NCBI GenBank assembly: GCA_019693395.1
Contig: JAAMXP010000211.1
Coordinates: 1 to 23,350 of the forward strand
DNA length: 23,350 nt
Direction of reading: 5' to 3'
Source of the DNA: Ettlia oleoabundans
Taxonomy: Eukaryota > Chlorophyta > Chlorophyceae > Chlamydomonadales
Each line of letters begins with the position of its first letter. Positions within the stretch are counted from its first letter, which is position 1. Of the stretch, positions 10,001-21,400 are shown piece by piece. The notes below the pieces were generated by a model. That model was not told the DNA's origin and did not search any database. It saw nothing but the letters and a program-made list of their open reading frames with translations. A program made the translations under genes and the position numbers.

Positions 10001-13000
10001 TATTGTGATGCTGGGTTGCCTAGCATCAGGAGCTGAATGTGGTGACCGTTGGCCATATATGCAAGCATATGTCTCACGCACACCTCCAACAACACTGTCG
10101 GTGCTGTAAGGTTGGGTCAGGCCCCCAGTCAACCCCCCTCACGCCTCATGCCTTGATTGATTACTGCTGCCAACATCCAACATCTCCTGCAGTGCGCGAC
10201 CTTCTGGCTTGGGCTGGCTTCATCAATGCCACTGCCCCGCGCCTAGGTGTTTTGCCCGCCTATGCGCACGGTGCGCACCTCGTGCTGTTGGACGGCATCG
10301 GGCTGGGGGTGGGGCTGTCGGCAGAGGTGAGGCCAGCAGCTGGAAACTGTGTCGTAACAAGAAGGGGAAGCTTGCAATTTTGGTTTGTTCGGCACTCACT
10401 CAAAGAAGATCACATTGGCTGACTTGTGTGAGATGCTGAGCCTGCTTACTGCCGTCATTGAGCAGCAACCTGTGTATCATAATGTCCGATTGTCTGCTGG
10501 TGCACATGATTGTAATCAGACGGCAAGTTGTCCTTGCGACCACTGCAGGCCTCGCAACATCTGCGCGACAGGTGCCACGCCTTCCTGCTCACCCAGCTGC
10601 CGCCTGAGCTGCATGCTGCGGCAGAGGCTGCCGCCGGCCGTGGCCAGCTGGGTGCTGATGAGGACCAGGCGGAAGGTGGGGCAGGCGGTAAGGCGGATAT
10701 GGAGGTGGATGACAGGCAGCAGCAGGGTGCCCCCTCGGCTTCCCTGGCCCGCTGGGGCATCGCGCCGTTTTACGTGGAGCAGCAGCAGCGGGCTGGCGCG
10801 GCAGGGGGAGGCCGCTTCAACTTCCAGGCGCCCACCACCAGCCGCAACGCGCTGCGAGTGCTGCGTGCCCTGCAGGTGTGGTTCATGGGTCATTGTTGTA
10901 GTTTGCACCGTCGCAAAGCCGTGGCGCCAGCATGGGCTGTTGGTGTGCTGCAGCAGTAGAATGATCTGGCTCCCCCAGCATGTAGCCTTCAAAAACAGAG
11001 CACAAGCACCCATGAGCTGGTGGCACCAGAAATCCACTTCTATGAGAGTGCTGTTACCCTGCCCTGCAGCTACGCAAGCCAATTTTGCTCGAGGGCAGCC
11101 CGGGCGTCGGCAAGACCTCGCTCATCGCCGCCATGGCCAAGGCAGTGGGTGAGTGGAGGCGCAGGCTGGTACCTGCCCTGCTACCGCACCTGCTTAGTTG
11201 ATTTGGTGCCTGTGTTGCTCAAGTCCTGAGCTGCACCTGGCCTCCACTGTTGGAAAGGCCTAGCCAATATTGAGCCGTTGGGCTGCCAATATGCGCACCT
11301 CCTTCCACCTCTGACCCCACCCCCTTTTAAACACACGCACACCACCTTCGCCCTCGTGCTTGCAGGTGCAAACCTTGTGCGCATCAACCTGAGTGAGCAG
11401 AGCGACATGATGGACTTGCTGGGTGCTGACCTACCCGTGGCGGGGGGAGCGCCCGGGGAGTTTGCATGGTGGGTTGGGACCGGAGAATTGTTCCGATTGT
11501 TTGGGTTGTGGCTAGCATAATCGCTGCTGCACTGCTCCAAATCTGGGGGGTATGCATGAGATGTTGCGGTGACCCTTCCACACCTTGGAGCTGCTGCCAG
11601 TGTTGTGTATCAATACTTTCTTACTGATGATTTTATCCCTGGCTGTCTCCCTCGGCAAATGAGTGCAGGGCTGATGGCCCGCTGCTGTCTGCTGTACGTG
11701 GTGGCGCCTGGGTTTTGTTGGATGAGCTAAACCTGGCCAGCCAGACGGTGCTGGAGGGACTCAATGCGGTGCTGGACCACAGGGCTGAGGTGGGTGCCGA
11801 TACTCACCCTCTGCCCGACCGTTCAATTGGACAAGAGTGCGCGCGCCGCCCGCGCCNNNNNNNNNNNNNNNNNNNNNNNNNNNNNNNNNNNNNCCCCCAC
11901 GCCCACACGCAGACCACCCCCTCCTGCGCAGGTGTTCATCCCTGAGCTCAACCGCACCTTTCGATGCCCACCCACCTTTCGCGTGTTTGGAGCGCAGAAT
12001 CCGCTGCAGGTGCGCTCCCTGTCAGTTTGAACTAGGCAACCAACAGACAGCCACGCACCACCAGCAGATGAGCCATATCCTGTCCACTCTCTCCTTCTTA
12101 CACGACTCAGCCACAGTAACAACCCAGCTGTGTCCCCTGCTGCTTGACCATGTTCCTGTGCCTGCATGTGTTTGCAGGAGGGTGGTGGGCGCAAGGGTTT
12201 GCCCAAGTCCTTCCTTAACCGCTTCACCCGCGTGCATGTGGAGCTGCTGCAGCACACAGACCTGCTCTTCATCGCAGGCAAGCAATTGCATGCATAGCGC
12301 AGGGCAGGGCATATACAAGTAGTTGGCAGCCCAGCCGCCCTGTGACCTCCTTTGCCTGATATGTTGCCCAGTATATGCTTGCCATGACTCATTCGTGCCC
12401 GTGTCTCTGCATCTCCAGCTGATACTGTGTCAATGCTGGTTGCTTGCCGGGCTGTGCTGCCTGCAGGGGCGCTGCACCCGCGCATCCCGCCTCAAACCCT
12501 GCACCGCATGGTGGCCGCGCTGCAGCGCCTGCACCACGACGCAAATGTCAGGTGGGTGGGGTGGGGCTCGCAAGCATGCAATCAGAAAACTGTTGCAGGG
12601 ATGGAGAGGTTAATGCGTGAGCAGCCAAATATTGAGGGACTCACGGGGCCAGCTTTGCATCTCAGGTCTCCGCATATCCCGTTCAACTAGACACTTTCCG
12701 TTGCCCACATATGCCTGCATTCTTGTATTATGTGTGCAGCCGCTGTTTTGCCGGCGCGGGCGGCCCCTGGGAGTTCAACCTGCGTGACCTGCTGAGGTGG
12801 TGTGAGCTGGCAGAGTCGGCAGTGCCAACCCAGCAGCAGCTGAAACCAACCGCAGCCCCAGGCACAAGGGGGGATGGCCCCTCGGGCCCTCCTGCTACTG
12901 TTGCTCCTACTACCGACCCTCCTTCAAGCCAGGTGGCGACAGCCGGCGGCCAGGCAGCTGCGCTAGATGCTGCGGTACAGCATTATGCGTACCTCCTCTT

Positions 13001-15393
13001 TGTACAGCGCCTGCGTACTGCCGAGGATCGGCGGCATGCGGCGCAGGCTTTTGCTGAAGCCTGGGGCGAGCAGCACCAACAGCAGCAGCGGTTGCAGCAC
13101 AGGGAGCTTCACATTTCTCCGGCTGCCCTCAAAATCGGCTGGGCCCGGTTGCCGCGTGGCAGCAGCGCCACTCCCGATCCTGCTGGTGCCACCACAGGGC
13201 AGCAGCTAGCGCTTCTGCCCAGCCAGTTACCTGTGCTGGAGAGCATGGCAGGTGAGCGAGGGAGGGGGGTGGCATTGTGTGTGCATCAGGCAGGGGGGGC
13301 ACTGCTGCAGCACCCTTGTTGGGATTGCCTCAATGCAGGACACCCAGTGCAGCTAATTGCTTGTTATGCCTTGACTAATCAAAGTTTCATCCGCTGTTCT
13401 CGCCCCTACATGCCTCTCATCCTCTCACACTGCTCTGCCCTTGCCCCGCAGAGTGCGCCGCACGCGGCTGGATGTGCTTGCTGGTCGGCCCCCCTGCCAG
13501 CGGCAAGACAGCTGCAGTACGCACCCTGTCCCGCCTGTGTGGCCAGCCGCTGCTGGAGCTGAGCCTGACCAGTGGTACCGACACCAGCGACCTGCTGGGC
13601 GGGTTTGAGCAGGTGGAGCCGCAGCGCAAGGTGCAGGTGAGTACAGGGGGCGGGTGTAGGGTTTTATACATGGTGCATGTGTGGGAAGACAGGTGAGTTT
13701 AGGTGGGTGGGTGAAAGGCAAAGAGGCAGGTCATGGCGCCCGAATGGACCACAGCGACGGTGCGGTAGGTGGAGACCAGCTTAGCGTCGCTCCTTTCCGC
13801 ATGAGTTGTTTCGGTGATGATCACACAGCGTCTTTTTTGGCAGGCGTTTGGCATTGCCTGTGATTGTTGTTTTTACCTTGTGTGTTGTTACCAAGCGTCC
13901 CTTCTGTACGGTTGCTGGTGGCTCCACTGGGTGTGTTTCCATTGTTGCAGGAGCTGGCACGGGAGGTTCAGGCGTTGCTGGCCACTGCAGCCGACATCTT
14001 GCTGCCTGTGCTGCGCCCCACAGACCCCCAGCATCAGCAGCTGCTGCAGCTGCTCAGCCAGTGCTGGCAAGCCTGCTCCGCCAGCACCCGCCCGGACGCT
14101 GAGTCAGCAGGGGGTGCCCACTCAACTTCTGCCGCTCTCACAGCAGAGGCTCAGCACGTGCAGCACGTGGCGGCGGTGCAGGCGCTGCAGCAGGTGCTGA
14201 CCCAGCTGCTGCAGCTGCTTTCCAGCATACAGCAGCAGCTGGATGCAGCCGGTGGGGGAGTTGAGGTGCAGGCACGGGTTCAGCAGCAGCAGCGGGTGCA
14301 GCAAGCGGAGGAGGCGGCGGCAGGGGCTGCCGGCAGGGCTGCTGAGCTGGCAGCTGGCCTGGCTGGCAGTGCTGAGTCAGCAGCGGGCAAGTTTGAGTGG
14401 GTGGACGGCGCTCTGACGCGGTGAGCCCTGCTAGCAACCGTTGCTCATTAATATGAAATCGCACAGCGGGCCTTGTTTTGCTTCCCTTCTGCCTGCGATG
14501 CTACCTCACTGCCTCCTGCTCATCTCTACCGTGCGTACATTATACATGCCTGGCAGCCCCGCTCTCTATGCCTACAACATGCTGCCTGCTGCCCTCCCGC
14601 TGCAGTGCCATTGAGCGTGGCCACTGGGTGCTGCTGGATAGCGCCAACCTGTGCAACCCCACAGTGCTGGACAGGCTCAACCCTCTGCTGGAGCCGCAGG
14701 GTGGGTGGCTGGCTGGGCGTCTGACTTTGTACGTATGTCTGCAATGTCAGCACTTTCTCGCAAGGAGCATACGGGGGGCTTGACAGAGCTAGACACTGGT
14801 TTTTTTTTATCTTGGCTGGTTGCGTTGAAAGCTGTCACACACGTCCACCGCCGCTCCCCGCCTTCCACCTTTCTTTGCAGGTGTGCTACTCTTGAACGAG
14901 TGCGGCGGCAGCAGCTTGGGCGGCGCGCGCATTGTGCACCCCCATCCCAACTTTCGCCTTTTCCTGGCCCTGGATCCAAGGTGGGGACTGCGCTGTGTGG
15001 CTGCCTGCTTGGCAGGTTGACAAGCAGGGAACTCGTGCACAGTTGCACAACAGCACAACCGTGCATGCAGCTTTTTGATTGGAGTTTCTCCGTTTGCAGT
15101 TGCATTTGCTTTGGTTATGAGCGCACCCCAAATCTGTGTGTGCAAGGCACAGCTGTTATCAGCCCTTCCAGCTGCACTACGTTGACATTTCGGGGCTGCT
15201 TTCTTCCTTACCAATCCACCCATCCCGCTGCAGGCACGGTGAGGTATCTCGCGCTATGCGCAACCGCGGCATAGAAATATTCCTGCTGCCGACACACGAG
15301 GAAGAGGCATCAGCGACATCGACAGCAGCACAACCTGCCAACCGCTCACAGCAGCAACTGCCGTTGGCTCAACAGCAGCAACTGGCGTTGGCT

Positions 15394-15438
<45 letters not shown>

Positions 15439-18400
15439 TTGTCAGGTGCCAGCCAGCATGGCGAATTGCAGCAGGTGCTGGCGCTGGCGGGTGTGCCCGG
15501 CACAGCGTCGCCGGCGGCCATGGCCGCTGCACACGCGGCTGTGGCGGCCTACGCCACTCGCCGCCACAGGTGATTTTGCTTGCTTCTGCTCATGACCTTG
15601 TCTCGCAACTGCCCTGCTGAGCTGCTTTGGCTTGCATCCTTTGTTTGTTTAAAAGGATGTGTGCAGCTGCAACCCTTGTGTGCGTATGACATAGCCATCA
15701 GGTAGCTTATTTCATTACATTCATTCCTTTCCATTATTGTGACGGTCACGTGCCAGCCACATGCCCAACCGAAATTGCCTGGCTGCCTGCATCCCGCTTG
15801 CGACTGCAGACGTCCCCCTGGGCTGCGTGAGCTGCGGAGCTGGGCAGCCCTGGCAGCCGCACTAGCAAGCAGAGGCTGGCCTTTTGCCGCCGCGCTGCAT
15901 ACCGCCTGGCGACAGCTGTACGTGCGCGCCGAGGCGGCAGCAGCAGCGGGGGCCGAGGAGGCGGCGGCGGTGGCGGAGGCTGCCTTTAAGGAGCATGTAC
16001 TGCCATTGCTACAGTCGGATGGTAGCAGTACAGCCGGCAGCGATTTGATACTGTACCGCACGGCAGCCTGGCCACAGCCGTTGGGGGTTGGTGCTTTTGC
16101 AGCTAACTCCGCAGCTGCCTGCTCAGAACGGGACGCAGCTGTTCTGTTGCAGCACCTGGCAGTGCTGGCAGCTGCTGAGCTGCAGCAGCAGTACAGCACA
16201 TGTGGCTGCGGCACTGCCCCTGAAGCAGGCGCCAGGCTGGTGCAGAGTAGGGATACCTGGGTGCAGGAGTTGGGCTTGGTGGCAGCAGCAGCCACCCCTG
16301 CAGCACAGTTAATACAGCTTTTGGCGGGAGGCAGCCTGCCAGGTAGCGAGGGTGACATAGATACAGATGTGGGTGCAGCTTCTCTTTGTGCCCCGGCAGC
16401 AGCTCGAGTTTTTGCAGAGCGCTGCAGGGCGGGTGCACCACACCGCCGCCGCTTTACAAGGCATGCAGCTGCGATAGTCAGCCAGCTACAGCGCTTGCTG
16501 GGCGCAAATGATGGCAGCAACACCAGCAGCGGCGAAAGCAACAGTGTGGCGCTGTCGGCCGCACAGCAGGCACAGCAGCTGGTTTCCAATGTGCTGGCAC
16601 ACCCCTTGGCAGAGGCGGGCGCCGCTATCCAGCAGCAACTGGCAGCTGCAGTGCAGCTTCCCGATGAAGACCGCGCTTTCCTGCCGCTTGATGTCGCATC
16701 GGCGCAGCAGCTCCAACCTTACCTTCTAGCAGCAGGGCTTCAGGCGGATGCCGCCTCAGGCACCACCCCCAGCAGCTCTGTGCACCACCTGTGGCAGCAG
16801 GTGCAGGAAATCAGCGGGAAGCTGGCCGCACTGTGGCATGCGGTGCAGGCAGCTGTGGTGCTGCGTTCCGCGGCAGCGGGTGCAGACGAGGCGGTGGCAG
16901 GTGGCAGCGCGACGCTGCTGCAGCTGTCGTGCTGGCGCTATCAGCGGCCTAAGGTAAGGCGGGCGTAGTAGGAGATGGGAAGAGGATGCACATTAATCGT
17001 AGAACCGGTTGCTGCGGAATTGGCTTGGTTGTGCAAAGAAGGGAGGAATGTGGGGGGATTTACCACAAAGGGATTAAAAACTTGGTCAACTGCCATTGCT
17101 GGTATGTATTTATCAGCTCACGCTGTCCCTCTCACTCCGCCGGATGCGCAGGAGCGGGCACGGAAGGCGGCAGTACATTCCACCATTGACTGGCTGTACG
17201 CCGTGTTGCTGGCGGTACAGCATCTGGAGGAGGCACTGCTGGTACCGCCTGCGGAGGAGGGAGGCGCTGCACAGCAGCAGAGGGGATGGGCCACCGAAAT
17301 GGCGGACAAGGCAAGCTTGGTTATGGGTGTAGCCAAATTAGCCACAAAAGCTTAGCCATCGCTGCGCCCCTTGTGCAGGTTGCGACACTGTCCGCCTGGG
17401 TTGCATGCTTTATGTGTTTTGGCCAGAAGACTTATGCTGGGTTCGTCAAGCCCTTGCACAGTGCTGTTTGCATTGGGCCAGAACTGCAAGTTGAAAACTT
17501 TGACTGATTGTTTGCTGTCCCCCCCAACCTCCCCTGCAGCTCTGCGCCGTCCAGCAGTGGCGCTGGGGTCTGCTGCGCGCTTTGCACGAGGATCCCAACA
17601 CAGCGCAGCCAGCAGCACTGCCCCACAACTACGAACAGCTGTTGTTCGGTTGGATGCGCCTACGCAAGGCAGTGGCAGCGCTGCTTGCCGCTGCAGAATT
17701 GGGCGCAGATGCAGGGAGGGGAGTTGCTGCAACAGTTGGTACCCCAGCTTCTAGTTGGGCAGATGCAACACGTAGCTGGGCAGCAGCTGCCGAGCAGTTG
17801 GACGTGGCGGCTGGCTTTGCTGCCGGCGCGCCGGCATCCAAGCTGCTGCTGTGGAAGCATGGCGGGCGCCCGCTGCTGCCTCGCTCCCTGGAGCTGAGCA
17901 ACGCCTACTGCCAGCTGCTGGCACTGTGTGAAATCAGCAGGTGAGGGGCTGATATGAAGAGGGTAAGGTTGTAGCTGCATTGCAAGGCTGGCTCTGAAGA
18001 ATGAACATGTTGTGGCTTGTACAAGGCTCATGTATGCCTGCCAACTAGTGGCATAGGAAGCAATTAGCTTGCCTTACCAAGTCGCACTAATCAACCGTTG
18101 CTGTGTGCAGAGTTGGTGCCACGGGTTTTGCTGCCGACCACCGCGGCCAGCCAGCAGCCCTGGCTGCTGCAGGCGTGCACCTGCCTCTGTTGGATATGGA
18201 AAGCGGGGAGCAGCAACAGCAGTTGCAGCAGCAGCAGCTTGGGGCAGAGGAGCGCAGCTTGGTAGCGGCTGCAGCAGCGGCGGGTGTAGCAGCTGACCCC
18301 GCCCTTCGTGCCGCTCTGTTGGAGGGCCTGTGCTTGTTTGTGTCTGGGGCCATGCTGGCACAGCATGCACAGCATGCACAGCATGCTGGCTTTGCGGCAC

Positions 18401-21400
18401 CAACCGGCGGTACAGCCGAGGCTGAGCTGGCAGAGATTGTGCCGCTGCTGCGAGCCAAGGTGCAGCAGTGTGCGGAGGAAGCTGCAGCGACAGCGGCCTC
18501 TCTGCTGCAGACGGGGGTGGCGATCCCTGCGGCAGACACAGCCGAGGAGGGAGGAGATGAGGAGATGATGCTCGACGGCCCAGGGGTTGGTGGTGTAGCC
18601 GGCAGGGAGGCGCAGGGCGTGCTGGTACCAGCGGCACGGCTGACCTGGGGGGATGACCCTGCTGTTAGCACGGCAGCTGCAGGGCAGCTTCCAACGGCTC
18701 TGCCCGCAGAGCTTATGCAGTACCTTAGCTGTCGCCGCCTGCAGCTGCAGCTGCTGGCCCTGCAGGATGCTGCTCTCGGTCGCAGGCAGCTGCACCTGCT
18801 TGCTGGCGGCGGCCTGCTGCGGCTGCTGGTGCGGGGTCAGGACACTGCAGACTCTGATGCCCAACACGCCACACACCAGCAGCAGCAGCAGCAGCTGCTG
18901 CAGCTTGGCAGGCTGACCGCTGACTTGCGGCAGCTGGTGGCAGCTATGAGCGGCAGCCCCGCCAGCAGTGCTGCAGATGCCGCCTCTTATCAGCTGATGC
19001 TATGGCTGCTGGAGGCTCAGCAGCAGCAGCAGCAGCAGCAGCAGAGACCAGATGGCATGAATAGCGGCGGCAGTGACTGGCAGCAGCTTCTGCAGCGGTC
19101 CCTGGTTCATGAAGCGTGGTGGCGCTGGCAGCAGGGGCTGTGGAACGGTGCCTCGGCGGTCCTGCCTGCAGCGCATGCTGGCGCCGTAACAGCATCAGCG
19201 CAGCACCAGTGGGCGGCTGTGGCGGCCGGCCCGCTGCGCATGCACATTGCTGCGGGGACGGTGCTGGCCACTGGAGTGACGGCGGGCCCACCAACCCTCA
19301 TTGCAGACCGCTCTGCACGCCTGCTGCAGCTCAAGCTCGCGGCTCGGCAGCTGTGTTCAGCAGCTGTGGCTGGCCACAACAGCAGCAGCGCTACCTCGCA
19401 GCAGCAATGGCCGGTGGCAGCGGCAGAGTGGCAGGCTGCTGCAGCACTGGCAGCAGCCACCCTTGCCTCCCACTTGCCCAGCATCCCAGACACCAGTCAG
19501 CGCCGCCAGCTGGAGGCAGCGCTCAGCTGGCTGGCTGGGCCGCGTTGTGCTGATTTGGAAGCTGAGTCAGCACAGCGCAGCACACCGGCACAGCAGGCAC
19601 AACGTGCTCAGCAGGACGCCCAGCTGTTGGCTCTGGCAGCAGAGGCACTGGGAGGCAGCAGCCACCCGGTGCTGCGGGAGCTGCTGCACCCGGTGCTGCT
19701 GCCGGCACTGCGAGGGCTGCTGGTGGGAAGCGCCGCTGCCCCCCTCATGACCTTGCAAGGTGGGTGGCAGGGTGGACATGTGTCACGCGGATTGGTGTGT
19801 TGTGTGTGGGGCACTGACGCTGTGGTGAGTTTGATTTAGCTTGCATGCAATGTGCTCAGGTGATGTGGCATGCCGGCACTGGCTCAGCGCCTTAATCACA
19901 CTATACCCTTGCTGCTTTCCCTACCCCACTACCCGCAGAGGGCCTGGTGGCACGAGGCCGCGTGTGGTGCCTGCTGGGCTTGTTGCGCCTGCACCTGCTG
20001 CAGCCCACCGTGGGCGCCGACCCGGCAGCCAAGTACGGGCTGGTGCGGCGGCATGTGCTGAGCCTGCTGCGCTGCCAGGTGGAGCCTGAGCTGGCTGTAC
20101 GCAGGCAGTACAGGGCAGTGCCAGGTGCGCTTGTAATGCTTTCTAGCTGTCTGGATGACCAATAAGCGGCGCCGGAAAATAGGGCCGGGGGTGGGATGGG
20201 CTATGGGGGATGGGCTTTGGGGCCCGGGCTTGGTGCCATTGTGTGGGCCAGAAGCACTCCAACCCGCATCATGTTCCGCCTCCACCGGCATCATCAGCAC
20301 ATTTTCCTTCCCACCTGTAGCCTGGAGGTAGTTAAGGGTTGTTGTTGTTCTGCGTGCAGGCGGTGCTGATGAGTCACCGAGGATTGCTGAGTTGGAGGCG
20401 CGCTGTAATGAGCTGGCACAGCAGGCGGAGCGACTGCAGAGGCGCAGCACGCCGCGTCCCACCCCGCCACAATACCTGACAGTGCGTGCCTGCTGCTTTT
20501 GATATGGCACATGCCTCTCTCAGCACAGTTGCATCCCACCTGCTTGTGTCGGCAGCACCGGAATCGTCAGCTCCTTGAACGCTTGGCCTTCATTGCTAAT
20601 CAAAATACACCCCCCGCTTCTACCTGCAGTTGCGTGATGATGTGGCTCGTTTTGTGTCCAGCTTTGGCTCCGTGCCACGCTTGCTGGAAACACTGGAGCA
20701 GCTCAGGCACGCACCGCTGCTGGCGTGAAACTTGCTTATAAATGAAGCTGCAGTGCAGGCATCTCCCGCCTGTTGTGCTGGGCTGCGGACTCGCTGATGC
20801 AGGTCCTGCCACTTGTTGTGCCATGTCAAGCCCGCTAGCAAACCCTTAACGTTACCCCTATTTCCACCTGCAGTAGCAATGAGCCCACCAGCGCGGCCGC
20901 CGGCGCCAGCCAGGCGTCTGTGTGGCAGCAGAACGCGGCGGCGTGGGCAGAGCGTCTTGGGCGGCAGTACCCGCTGTACCGCGATGTGGTGCAGCCTGTA
21001 CAGCTGGCGATACATGAGCTGCGGTACGGTCTGGCCCTGATGGCAGGCAGTACAGCGGTGGCTAGTGATGCTCCCAGTAGCAAGCTGGCTCCAGTGCTGG
21101 CCCGCCTCATGTCCTTCCCTCGGGCCGATGCTGCTGCTGCTACAGCTACAGCTGTCTCAGGTGGCAACGTGACTTCACCCTCACCTTCCATCCAGCTGGA
21201 CAGCCCAGCAGTGCAGCAGGCAGTGGCAGATGCGGCTGCCGCCGCCGCTGCCGAGCTGCGTAGCAACCAAGTGGCGGCAGCTGCAGGTACGGCGGCCGAA
21301 GCAGCTGACGTGGCCGAGCAGGCAAAGCGCAGCGCCTACACGGCGGCCATGTCAGCACGCCTGCAGCTGCTGCGCTGCTCCCTCAGCGCTGCAGCCAGGG

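Noticed and set aside
15549..16589. 346-codon open frame on the minus strand
   Set aside because: It lies antisense to exon 41, whose frame continues exons 40 and 42. The predicted protein is cysteine-, alanine- and serine-rich without a recognisable domain, as expected opposite GC-rich coding sequence.
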